Shown here piece by piece: positions 56,367-64,000 of a stretch of 64,000 bases of DNA (position 1 is the stretch's first letter; every line of letters begins with the position of its first letter). Source of the DNA: Polyangia bacterium (GTDB lineage Bacteria > Myxococcota_A > Polyangia > Nannocystales > Nannocystaceae); NCBI GenBank assembly GCA_030430565.1, contig JAUIKS010000011.1, positions 186,001 through 250,000 on the forward strand. Reading direction: 5' to 3'. The position numbers and the translations under genes were made by a program. Below the pieces are notes generated by a model, which saw only the letters and a list, made by a program, of their open reading frames with translations, had not been told where the DNA came from and made no database searches.

Positions 56367-56794
56367 TCCGCCGCGCCCTCGCTCGCGCGCTCGCGTCCGC
56401 GCTCGCGCTCTCGCTCCTGTCGCCGATCGCCGGCTGCCAGCGCGGCCCGCAGGATCCCGTGCGCGTCGCCGAAGAATTTAACGCGGCGGTCCAGCGGCGC
56501 GACGCCCGGGCGCTGCTCCCAATGCTCGAGTCGAGCGCGGTCGAGCGCCTCCGCGTCGCCGCTTCCCAGGCCAGCGATCAGGTCGGCGGCCGGCGCAGCA
56601 TCGAGCCTTGGGAGATGCTCCAGCTCGTCGAGGTCGACCGACTCCGACAGATCGCCAGCGCCGAGCTCGTCAAGCCGCTCGAGCCGACGGACACGATCGC
56701 CCAGGTCACGCTGACCGACAGCCGCCACAACAGCTACACCGTCACGCTGGTGTTTGAACGCGACTCCTGGCACGTTCGCATCCCGCTGCCCTAA
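56363..56794 (+). CDS. small lipoprotein coupled to the sigma-54 activator
   Basis: A 143-aa lipoprotein with lipobox SPIAGC. The mature part (VRVAEEFNAAVQRRDARALLPMLE, SDQVGGRRSIEPWEM, DTIAQVTLTDSRHNSYTVTLVFERDSWHVRI) looks like an NTF2-like or DUF4878-type cone fold, used for small-ligand or protein binding. It starts within the stop of the activator gene. Function unknown. Confidence 0.78.
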   Translation: MIRRALARALASALALSLLSPIAGCQRGPQDPVRVAEEFNAAVQRRDARALLPMLESSAVERLRVAASQASDQVGGRRSIEPWEMLQLVEVDRLRQIASAELVKPLEPTDTIAQVTLTDSRHNSYTVTLVFERDSWHVRIPLP

Positions 56795-56841
56795 GCCGCC
56801 CCGAGCCCTCTTAGCGCCCCTAGAGACCCCTGAGAGTCACC

Positions 56842-57588
56842 GTGCCGACCGCCAACGACGAAGCGACCCCACGCGCGCCCGCGCGTCGCGCCGCCCCGCC
56901 CAAGGGCTGGCGCGGCGTCATCGCCTGGGTCGCGCCCTTCGTGCTCGCCGGGCTCGCCTTCAACGTGCACGCCTCGCTGCACATCCCGCGCAAGCTCCCG
57001 CTGCCGCACCCCGCCAAGACCAAGAAGAAGAAAGCGACGCAGCCGGCCAAGACGCCCGCGAAGCGGAACAAAACCACGCAGCCGACCAACAAAGCCGCGG
57101 TGAAGCCCACCCCGCGCTCCGCTCGCAGGCTCGACGCGCTGTGGCGTCGCTACGGCGACAAGCCCTACGCGAGGGAGCCGCTCGACTCGAGCTTCGAGAC
57201 CGGCCACCGCGCGATCGTCCAGCGGCTCGCCACACAAGTCCGTCAGGACACGTTTCACGGCGCGCCCTCGAATCACCAGCTCACCGTCGTCAGCAGCAGC
57301 TGCCGCACGATCCGCTGCATGCTGATCGTGCACGCCCAGCACCGCTACGAGATCGAGCTGTTCGCCGACTCCCTGTTCGCGCTTAAGCGCGGGGACGCCC
57401 CGCTGCTGCGCGCGGTCGAGGGTCGCTTCGAAGAGGCCGAGACGCGCAGCTCCGACAGCTCGAGCGACGAGCCGCCCCCGCTCGCGGCCCACTTCACGAT
57501 CGCGTTCACCCACGACCTGCCGAAGCTCGACGACAGCGTGAAGGGCTACGTCGACCCCACGCCGCTCGACAACGCGGGCGACAACTAG
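56842..57588 (+). CDS. membrane-anchored hypothetical protein
   Basis: A 248-aa protein from GTG 56842. One TM (VIAWVAPFVLAGLAFNV) follows a short basic N-terminus, then a Lys/Thr/Pro-rich linker (KTKKKKATQPAK). The C-terminal domain is folded and contains SSSCRTIRCMLIVHAQHRYEIELFADSLFAL, with a possible disulfide CxxxxC. It is the third gene of the cluster after the activator and lipoprotein, in the same direction with a 47-base gap. It has no recognised family. Confidence 0.72.
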   Translation: MPTANDEATPRAPARRAAPPKGWRGVIAWVAPFVLAGLAFNVHASLHIPRKLPLPHPAKTKKKKATQPAKTPAKRNKTTQPTNKAAVKPTPRSARRLDALWRRYGDKPYAREPLDSSFETGHRAIVQRLATQVRQDTFHGAPSNHQLTVVSSSCRTIRCMLIVHAQHRYEIELFADSLFALKRGDAPLLRAVEGRFEEAETRSSDSSSDEPPPLAAHFTIAFTHDLPKLDDSVKGYVDPTPLDNAGDN

Positions 57589-57631
57589 CCCCGATTGCTC
57601 ACCGGGATTCTGCTGCGAGCGCGGCTCAGCG

Positions 57632-58774
57632 CTAGAAGCGGAAGCCGCTCGAGACCATCACCCCGCGCGACCTCGGATCCGGGGCGACGCCGAAGCTCAC
57701 CCCGCGCTCGTAGAGCTTGGCCGCCGCCTTGGAGTCGTTCTTGCGCACGAACAGCAGCGTCGCGAAGGCGGCCGTCGACAACGCCGCCGCGCCGAATACG
57801 ACCCACGAGATCGTCGCGCCGAGGGCGACCGCTTCGCCCTTGTTGCAGATCTTCGTCATCGCCGCGTTGGTGACCTTGCCGGGCTCGCCGGGCGGCTCCT
57901 GACGCGCGGCTTGGCACAGATCCGGCGTGTTGACCGGGTCGATGTCGTTGTCGGGGTTGTCGTCGTTCGGGCTGTCCTCGGCAGCTTGGACCAGCTCCTT
58001 GCGGATCGGGCCGTTGGGGCCCGACGCGATCGTCATGCCGATCGCCGCGCCCAGCGAGACGCCCGCGACGCCGACCGAGGCCCACAGCCCGGTCTTCTTC
58101 CACTGCGGCGGGTTGGGGTCCTTGCCCCAGATCAACTTGCCCGACTGCTCGCCCTTCGGCTTGCTCCCGGGATCCGTTCCGGGATCCGTGCCAGGATCCA
58201 CCGGCGTCGTACCGGCGGGATCCTTCGGCTCCTCCGGCAGCGGCCCGAGCACCTCATCAACGACCCGCTTCGACGTCCCGTCGATCGCCTCGGCCGTGAT
58301 GTCGGCCCCGGTCAGCTGGACGTTGACCGTCTTGTCGACGCCGCCTGTCGCAACATCGACGACGTTCAGCGTGAGCGTATAGCCGGCCACAGCGTCGCCC
58401 TGCAGCGATCCGTAGACGAGCTTTTGCACGTTCAGGGTCTGTCCCCCCCCGGCCAAGCACTGGGGCGAGGGCGGCTCTTCGCAGCCCATCGTCAAGGCCA
58501 GCTCGACCAGCGACATCTCCTGGCCGCCGCCCATCTCGCGGGCGGCGAACTGCGTGCGCAGCCCCTTGGTCAACGCGGCCGTCGCGGCCTCGTCCTTGCC
58601 CTCAAGACCGAGCACCGTCGTCGGGATGTTCTCGATCGTGGTGAGCGTCAACGGCTCCACGAGCCTGGGCCCGACGTGCGCGTCGGCGCTGTGCACCGGG
58701 ACGCCAGCGGCCACGGTCAGGGCCGTGATTCCAGCGAAGACGGAGTGGAGGCGTCGAGTACGAGAGCGATTCAT
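57632..58774 (-). CDS. exported protein with PEGA-less PPG linker and membrane segments
   Basis: A 380-aa protein from ATG 58774. The signal peptide (VFAGITALTVAAGVPVHSADAH) is followed by a periplasmic domain with GCEEPPSPQCLAGGGQTLNVQKLVYGSL, where two cysteines likely pair. A Pro/Gly/Asp linker (DPGTDPGTDPGSKPKG) precedes two hydrophobic segments (GLWASVGVAGVSLGAAIGMTI and ISWVVFGAAALSTAAFATLLF). The C-terminus is strand-like, ending in SGFRF. The layout recalls myxobacterial proteins that compute a marker strength (for example FKPGVR-type domains), but I do not recognise it. Confidence 0.75.
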   Translation of the reverse strand: MNRSRTRRLHSVFAGITALTVAAGVPVHSADAHVGPRLVEPLTLTTIENIPTTVLGLEGKDEAATAALTKGLRTQFAAREMGGGQEMSLVELALTMGCEEPPSPQCLAGGGQTLNVQKLVYGSLQGDAVAGYTLTLNVVDVATGGVDKTVNVQLTGADITAEAIDGTSKRVVDEVLGPLPEEPKDPAGTTPVDPGTDPGTDPGSKPKGEQSGKLIWGKDPNPPQWKKTGLWASVGVAGVSLGAAIGMTIASGPNGPIRKELVQAAEDSPNDDNPDNDIDPVNTPDLCQAARQEPPGEPGKVTNAAMTKICNKGEAVALGATISWVVFGAAALSTAAFATLLFVRKNDSKAAAKLYERGVSFGVAPDPRSRGVMVSSGFRF

Positions 58775-58903
58775 CAAGAGTCGATCCGGTCGGTCAGGTT
58801 GGAGACACGGGGCGCGCTCACGCGGCGGCCTGACGCATCTTCGCCACGACCCTGTGGCGCAAGCAACAGTCGCACGGGAGGCTTCCATGAGCAAAGGGGG
58901 TGA

Positions 58904-58909
58904 TAAAGT
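58904..58909 (+). promoter_or_regulatory. -10 box TAAAGT, leaderless pattern
   Basis: Extended type (TG one base upstream). Ends 8 bases before the GTG at 58918. Confidence 0.45.
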
Positions 58910-58917
58910 CCGGAGTC

Positions 58918-60558
58918 GTGCAGGCCCCACACGCGACGCGGGATCCGCCCACGCCGAACGCGGGCACGCAGGACGATCCCCAGGGGCCGCCGCTGCGGCT
59001 GCGTCACAGCCTCGCCGCGCGCATCACCATGCTCGTGATGCTCGTGCTCATCGCCACGGGCGTCTCCTCGCTCATCATCCTCGGACAGCTGCAGTCGCAG
59101 CAGGCCACCTTCGACCTGCTCACGGGTGTCTACGTCCCCTTCAATGAGGGACTGAGCAAGGCGCACATCCAAGACGTTCGCATCCGCATGCAGTTCACGC
59201 TCATAAATGAGCGACTCGAGGCGCAGAAGCTCTCGGTCCAGGAAGAGAACTTATTCGCGCCTGCGTTCGCGGAGCGCCGCGAGCTCGTCCTCGACGCCAG
59301 GCGCATCATCGACGGCGCGTTTCACAACCCCGACCGCATCGGCGGCGACAAAGCGCTCGCCGAGCTGCGGACCCTGCAAACCGCGCTCGACCAGCTCGTC
59401 GACGCGGTGACCGCGACCGAAGCCCGTGGCCCCACCGAGGCGCTGCGGGATATCCGCACACAAAACGAGATCGAGCACCTGTTTCGGATCCTCGAAGAGG
59501 AATCCTCCCGCGCGATCAAAGAGCTCCAAGAGCAGGTCCGCAACGCGAGTCGCGAAACCGAGCGCCTCACGATCATCCTGCTGTTCGGCGCCAGCCTGCT
59601 CGCGCTGGTCGCCCTGCTCGCCGTGATCTGGACGCTTCGACCGCTGCGCAAACTCACGGTCGGTGTCCGCCGACTCGGCCGCGGCGAATGGGACCAGCGC
59701 ATCCAGATCAGCGCCACAGGCGCGCCACGCCTCGACGAGGTCAGCCAGCTCGCGCACGAATTCAACCTGATGGCCGACGCGCTCCAAGAGCGCGAACGGC
59801 GGCTCATCCGCGGAGAACGCATGGCGGCGGTCGGCCAGCTCGCGGCTCAGGTCACCCACGAGATCCGCAACCCGCTGTCCAGCATGACGCTCAACGTCGA
59901 GCTGCTCGAGGACGAGATCGAGAACCCGAGCCCCGAAGCCCGCCAGCTGCTGGGACACATCACCTCCGAGGTCGAGCGGCTGACCCAGATCACGGGCGAA
60001 TATCTCAACTTCGCGCGCCGACAAAAGCCCGATCTTGTGCCCATGGACCTCGTGCCGGAGCTCCAGTCGCTGCTCGATTTCCTCGAAGAAGAGCACGAGC
60101 AGGCCGAGATCGAGGTGTTCCGCGACTTCGCCTCCGCCCCGGTCTGGGTGCTCGGAGACGCCAACCAGCTGCGTCAGGCGTTTTTGAACCTGCTCCGCAA
60201 CGCCCGCGAAGCGCTCACCGACACGGACATGGACGAACCAACGCGGAGCGAGCCAGCCCGCATCGCCCTCCGGCTGCGGCGGCGAGGCGACACCATCGTC
60301 CTCGACTTCGCCGACAACGGCCCCGGCCTGCCCGACGAGGACGGAGAGCGCATCTTCGAGGCCTTCTTCACCCGCAAGGCGCAGGGTACGGGCCTCGGCT
60401 TGGCGATCGTCCAGCAGATCGTCTCCGACCACGAGGGCGGCATCCGAGTCGCCCGTACGGGGCCCGAGGGCACCACTTTCGAAGTCACCCTTCCAGCTTG
60501 CGATCCGCCGGACGGCTCCGTATTCTCGCCCGGTTCCCGGCCCATCGTGCATGAATGA
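58918..60558 (+). CDS. membrane sensor histidine kinase
   Basis: A 546-aa kinase; the GTG at 58918 follows the TAAAGT box, and a GTG at 58900 is an alternative. TM1 (ITMLVMLVLIATGVSSLIIL), a helical periplasmic sensor of about 150 residues, TM2 (IILLFGASLLALVALLAVIW), HAMP (RPLRKLTVGVRRLGRGEWDQRI), HisKA (QVTHEIRNPLSSM, H314) and HATPase_c (FLNLLRNAREAL, DNGPGLPDEDG, GTGLGLAIV). It is NtrB/AtoS-like in the catalytic part, a type that often feeds sigma-54 activators. No response regulator is adjacent, so it is orphan in this window. Confidence 0.93.
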   Translation: MQAPHATRDPPTPNAGTQDDPQGPPLRLRHSLAARITMLVMLVLIATGVSSLIILGQLQSQQATFDLLTGVYVPFNEGLSKAHIQDVRIRMQFTLINERLEAQKLSVQEENLFAPAFAERRELVLDARRIIDGAFHNPDRIGGDKALAELRTLQTALDQLVDAVTATEARGPTEALRDIRTQNEIEHLFRILEEESSRAIKELQEQVRNASRETERLTIILLFGASLLALVALLAVIWTLRPLRKLTVGVRRLGRGEWDQRIQISATGAPRLDEVSQLAHEFNLMADALQERERRLIRGERMAAVGQLAAQVTHEIRNPLSSMTLNVELLEDEIENPSPEARQLLGHITSEVERLTQITGEYLNFARRQKPDLVPMDLVPELQSLLDFLEEEHEQAEIEVFRDFASAPVWVLGDANQLRQAFLNLLRNAREALTDTDMDEPTRSEPARIALRLRRRGDTIVLDFADNGPGLPDEDGERIFEAFFTRKAQGTGLGLAIVQQIVSDHEGGIRVARTGPEGTTFEVTLPACDPPDGSVFSPGSRPIVHE

Positions 60559-60622
60559 TCGGCGTCGCCCCTGGCCAAGGATGTCTTGGCAACGACCCGA
60601 GTCGCCGCCAGGAGTCCGCTGT

Positions 60623-61468
60623 ATGCCCAACGCTCGCCTTCGCGCTACTCCGCTGCTCGCCCTGCTCTCCCTCGGAATGGGGCTCGGCTGCAGCCTCATC
60701 CTCGATCCGGCCAACTCGGACGATGTCGTGCGCTGCACCAACAGCACCGACTGCGAAGCCGACGAGGGCTTCAGCTCGATCCTCAACAGCGACTACCGCC
60801 TCGCGGCCCAGTGCGCCAACACCGGTGCGGGCGGCGGCGATATCGGCCAGAGCTCCGGTCAGCAGGTCTGCGCGGCCATCTACGACCAGGAGATCGGCTG
60901 CAACGGCGGGAACTTCGACATGGGCACCAACCTCGGCATGGCCTACGCAGCGGCCGACGAGGCCGACCTCTACAAGGCCTGCGAAGGCGACAACATCGGC
61001 CGCGAGGGCTGCCGCCCATGCCTCTCCAACGAGACCTCCCCGGACAACACGCCGCTCGTCCAGCAGTGCGTTGACCTCGGGGCCCCCGGCTGCATCGGCG
61101 ACCTCGAGTCTGCGGACCGCAACGGCGTGAAGGTCTGCGTCCCCGCTGGCGACGAGACGATCTTCCCCGCCAACGCCGTCGACCCGACCAACGACGCCGA
61201 AAAGCTGGCCTTCCAGGACCTCTACGACCAGCACTGCCGCTCGTACTTCTGCAACGACTCGTTCGTCTGCGATCGCACGACCTTCAAGTGCGTCCCCTGC
61301 GATCCCGACGGAGACTTCGGCTACGGCGGCTGCGGTCAGATGTACATCGGCGGCGCGCTGTCCAGCCACTACCAGACCGCGGGTGAGCTCGACGACGCCT
61401 GCGACCTCGGCAAGAGCCGCGACGGCGCCGGCGCCGACACCAACTTCGGCCCGACGCCTGCGCTCTAG
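60623..61468 (+). CDS. Cys-rich lipoprotein
   Basis: A 281-aa protein from ATG 60623, with AGGAG 8 bases upstream. The lipobox is MGLGC. About 20 cysteines lie in the mature part (CTNSTDCEADEGF, CEGDNIGREGCRPC, CRSYFCNDSFVCD, CVPCDPDGDFGYGGCGQ), so a disulfide-rich extracellular fold is likely. Acidic overall. Homologous in style to other lipoproteins of this window but without DUF4215 repeats. Function unknown. Confidence 0.82.
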   Translation: MPNARLRATPLLALLSLGMGLGCSLILDPANSDDVVRCTNSTDCEADEGFSSILNSDYRLAAQCANTGAGGGDIGQSSGQQVCAAIYDQEIGCNGGNFDMGTNLGMAYAAADEADLYKACEGDNIGREGCRPCLSNETSPDNTPLVQQCVDLGAPGCIGDLESADRNGVKVCVPAGDETIFPANAVDPTNDAEKLAFQDLYDQHCRSYFCNDSFVCDRTTFKCVPCDPDGDFGYGGCGQMYIGGALSSHYQTAGELDDACDLGKSRDGAGADTNFGPTPAL

Positions 61469-61679
61469 CAGCAAACCGATCCACGTCGTTCGCGGGTGCG
61501 TACCGGTAGAGAGCGACGCAGAGGTCGCCGCCCGGACGGGTTGTACCGGGCGTGCGTCTTCGCGCGCGCTTCGTGGTATCCCCATGCACGCACTCGCACA
61601 CGCGACGTCACCTCGCCACCGCGCCCCACCCTGCTGGGTTCGCGGTATCGTGACGTTCGGTAAGATTCGACGCGAGCCC

Positions 61680-62264
61680 GTGCCGGTGAACTCGAACTTT
61701 AACAGCGCGACCGACCCCTCCGACGCCGATCTCGTCCGGGCGATGGCCCGGGGGAACCGCGAGGCCCTCGGCACGCTCTACGACCGCTACGCTGGGCTCA
61801 TGCTCGCCGCGGCCGGCCGGATCCTGCGGCACCCCCAGCGGGCTGAAGACCTCGTCCACGATGTCCTGATGGAGGCGTGGAGAAAGGCCGACAGCTACCG
61901 CCGTGATCGCGGCAGCGTCCGCACCTGGCTGCTCGTTCGCCTCCGCAGCCGCGCGCTCGACCGACTCCGAAGCGAGCAGCGGGCCCGCGTCGACAGCGTG
62001 CCCTCACCGCCCCGGGGTCATGACCAGGATGGCGCCGGGGACCCGGCCCGCAACGTCGAGCGCACGCGGGTGCGCAGCGCCGTCGCGGCGCTCCCAAGCA
62101 GGCAGCGCGAGGTGCTCGAGCTGGCCTACTTCGCCGGCCTCTCCTCCCGCGAGATCGCGGTCGAGCTCGGCATCCCTGTCGGGACGGTCAAGTCCCGCAC
62201 CGCCGCGGGGCTCGGCAAGCTCCGCGTCGCGCTCGCCCAACGAGCGGCTGGGGGGCGCGCGTGA
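61680..62264 (+). CDS. ECF-type RNA polymerase sigma factor
   Basis: About 194 aa from GTG 61680 (GTG 61686 and upstream starts are possible). Region 2 is ADLVRAMARGNREALGTLYDRYAG...AEDLVHDVLMEAWRKADSYRRDRGSVRTWLLVRLRSRALDRLR and region 4 RSAVAALPSRQREVLELAYFAGLSSREIAVELGIPVGTVKSR, each cut here by conserved variation. This is of the RpoE/SigK-like branch linked to cupin anti-sigma factors. The TGA overlaps the next GTG (GTGA), so sigma and anti-sigma are coupled. Confidence 0.93.
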   Translation: MPVNSNFNSATDPSDADLVRAMARGNREALGTLYDRYAGLMLAAAGRILRHPQRAEDLVHDVLMEAWRKADSYRRDRGSVRTWLLVRLRSRALDRLRSEQRARVDSVPSPPRGHDQDGAGDPARNVERTRVRSAVAALPSRQREVLELAYFAGLSSREIAVELGIPVGTVKSRTAAGLGKLRVALAQRAAGGRA

Positions 62265-62920
62265 GCAACCGCGACCCCAAAGACGACGTAGAGCGTCTCG
62301 ACGCGCTCTTGCAGCTCGCGCTCGCGGACTGGGCCGACGGCCACGACCCCTCGCTCGCGCCCGCGCTCGCGGAGGAAGTTCGCGAGCTGAGCGAGCAGCT
62401 CGTGCCCGCGATGGCGCTCGCGCTCCCCGAGCTCGAGCCGCCCGCCGAGCTGCGCGCGCGCCTGCTCGACTCCGCCGCGCGACCGCCCGGCCGCTTCGCG
62501 CCCTTCGTCGCGCGACTCGCCCGCTTGATCGACCGCAGCACGGCCCACGCCGCCGAGCTGCTCGAGCGGATCGCCCGCGACGCTGCGGACACCTGGGAGT
62601 CTGCGGCCGCGCTCGGGCCCGGCATCGAGCTCGTGCACCTCGAGGGCGGCCCTGCGGTCGCGGGCGCCGACGTCGGCTTCGTGCGCGTGCCCGGCGGCGC
62701 GCGCTTCCCCTACCACGAGCATCTCGGATCCGAGCGCGTGCTGATCCTTCAGGGACGTCTTCAAGACGACGACGGGCAGATCTACGGACCCGGCGACACC
62801 CCCGCCATGGAGGCCGGTTCGAAGCACGAATTCTCCGCGCTGCCCGGACCCGCGCTGATCTACGCGGTCGTCGTCCACGGCGTGCACTTCCCCGGGATCC
62901 CCGGCGCGCTCGACGGTTAA
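62261..62920 (+). CDS. ChrR-like cupin anti-sigma factor
   Basis: A 219-aa protein coupled to the sigma gene. The C-terminal half is a cupin: VRVPGGARFPYHEHLGSERVLILQGRLQDDDG gives the HxH...E set (split here), and EAGSKHEFSA the last His, a zinc or iron site as in ChrR. ChrR releases its sigma factor under singlet oxygen or organic peroxide. The N-terminal anti-sigma region is helical (LDALLQLALADWADG) but lacks the HxxxCxxC zinc motif of ZAS proteins. The helical middle (FVARLARLIDRSTAHAAELLERIA) links the two. The stimulus here is not known. Confidence 0.82.
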   Translation: MSNRDPKDDVERLDALLQLALADWADGHDPSLAPALAEEVRELSEQLVPAMALALPELEPPAELRARLLDSAARPPGRFAPFVARLARLIDRSTAHAAELLERIARDAADTWESAAALGPGIELVHLEGGPAVAGADVGFVRVPGGARFPYHEHLGSERVLILQGRLQDDDGQIYGPGDTPAMEAGSKHEFSALPGPALIYAVVVHGVHFPGIPGALDG

Positions 62921-63062
62921 CCGGCCGACCGGCCGCTCGGCTCCGCCGGGGATTCGCGAGTAGAATCGCGCAGGGCGTGAATCCAGCGCCCGCCCCCCGC
63001 GTCCAAGCATCGGCCCCGCTGCGGCCCGCTTGTCATTCCGTGTCCTAAGGAGCATGTCGAAG

Positions 63063-63557
63063 ATGCACGCACTCCTGCTCAGCGCCCTGTTTATCGCCAC
63101 CCCGACCGCCGAGGCGCCCAGCGTCACAGACGACGCGCGCGTCACCGTCGACGACGCCGAGACCGGGACGCTGGTCGTCAACATGGTGCACTTCCGCAAC
63201 TCCAACGGTCAGGTGCTGATCTCGCTCTACAACAAGAACGACGGCTTCCCGACCAAGCCCGCGCGCGCCTACAAGGGCGTGAAGACGAAGATCACCGGGC
63301 GCGTCGCGCAGTACGTCTTCGAGGGGCTGCCGGCCGGCGAGTACGCCGTCTCGGTCGCCCACGACGAGAACCACAACGGCCAGCTCGACACCAGCTGGAT
63401 CGGGATCCCGCGCGAGGGCGTCGGCACCTCGAACAACCCCAAGGGTCGCATGGGCCCGCCGCGCTACCGCGAGGCCAAGTTCAACCTCGGCGCCGGTGAG
63501 CAGCTGACGAAGTCGATCAACCTCGTCTACATCTACAACAACGAGGGCAACATCTAG
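63063..63557 (+). CDS. exported DUF2141 family protein
   Basis: A 164-aa protein. AAGGAG lies 10 bases before the ATG at 63063 and only 1 base before the ATG at 63054, so 63063 is chosen. A signal peptide (ALLLSALFIATPTAEA) precedes a beta-sandwich with the DUF2141 landmarks: LVVNMVHFRNSNGQVLISLYNKNDGFP, YVFEGLPAGEYAVSVAHDENHNGQLDTSWIGIPREG and PPRYREAKFNL, each split by variable turns. The family is found in secreted proteins of many Gram-negatives; its role is not established. Confidence 0.9.
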   Translation: MHALLLSALFIATPTAEAPSVTDDARVTVDDAETGTLVVNMVHFRNSNGQVLISLYNKNDGFPTKPARAYKGVKTKITGRVAQYVFEGLPAGEYAVSVAHDENHNGQLDTSWIGIPREGVGTSNNPKGRMGPPRYREAKFNLGAGEQLTKSINLVYIYNNEGNI

Positions 63558-63578
63558 CCCGCCGCGCGCGCGTCGACG

Positions 63579-64000
<422 letters not shown>

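Noticed and set aside
58887..58917. ATG at 58887 with strong GGGAGG site, one base out of frame with the histidine kinase through a G5 run; possible frameshift or phase variation
   Set aside because: The kinase has its own GTG at 58918 with a good TAAAGT box 8 bases upstream, so a frameshift is not needed. A sequencing indel in the G run cannot be fully excluded.

Overview
The window is very GC-rich with strong third-position GC bias. It carries DUF4215-type Cys-rich lipoproteins, two FHA-domain sigma-54 activators, many lipoproteins with Ser/Thr/Gly/Asp linkers, a Ser/Thr protein kinase and a WD40/CHAT locus. That mix points to a myxobacterium, most likely of the Nannocystineae type; this is an inference from gene content and not a phylogeny.

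Layout. (1) 1-4332: one end of an integrated mobile element. Reading leftward it has a tyrosine integrase, an unknown 343-aa gene, an excisionase-type HTH, a very small ORF, a primase-like protein and a DUF927-like helicase cut by the window edge. It ends at a 3' tRNA-Arg fragment followed by that tRNA's own terminator. (2) 4333-9230: a startless ORF, a candidate Panacea/PemK-like toxin-antitoxin pair, a GIY-YIG protein, a small hydrophobic protein, a fatty acid desaturase and an SmtB-like zinc sensor. (3) 9341-16552: a lipoprotein, a structured spacer, cysS with a zinc-ribbon insertion, an ankyrin protein, a DUF4215 lipoprotein and an amidohydrolase. (4) 17180-32866: an FHA sigma-54 activator, MscS, gamma-glutamyltransferase, a multi-TM protein, a second DUF4215 protein with a Kelch-like domain, a sorbosone-dehydrogenase-like lipoprotein, an MBOAT/SGNH acyl-transfer pair, an HtrA-like protease and a LysM-MepA endopeptidase. 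(5) 33214-41707: the most unusual locus, a MoxR AAA+ ATPase, an 1816-aa membrane protein with a degenerate vWA-like domain and WD40 propellers, and a CHAT peptidase. (6) 41933-52345: an outer-membrane barrel, a potassium channel, a DUF2079 protein, TadA coupled to an unknown protein ending in a sliding-clamp-like motif, a methyl-accepting protein and TatB/TatC. (7) 52501-64000: lipoproteins, a rhomboid-like protein, a second FHA sigma-54 activator, a histidine kinase, an ECF sigma factor with a cupin anti-sigma factor, a DUF2141 protein and a kinase fragment.

Two themes cross the window. Many genes, on both strands, have a TAnnnT-like box 6-10 bases before the start codon and no Shine-Dalgarno, which suggests leaderless transcription; I used this to choose several starts. 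The two DUF4215 lipoprotein genes, 10 kb apart, share a tandem pair of 14-base boxes (consensus RACATGYNNATAAR) just upstream.
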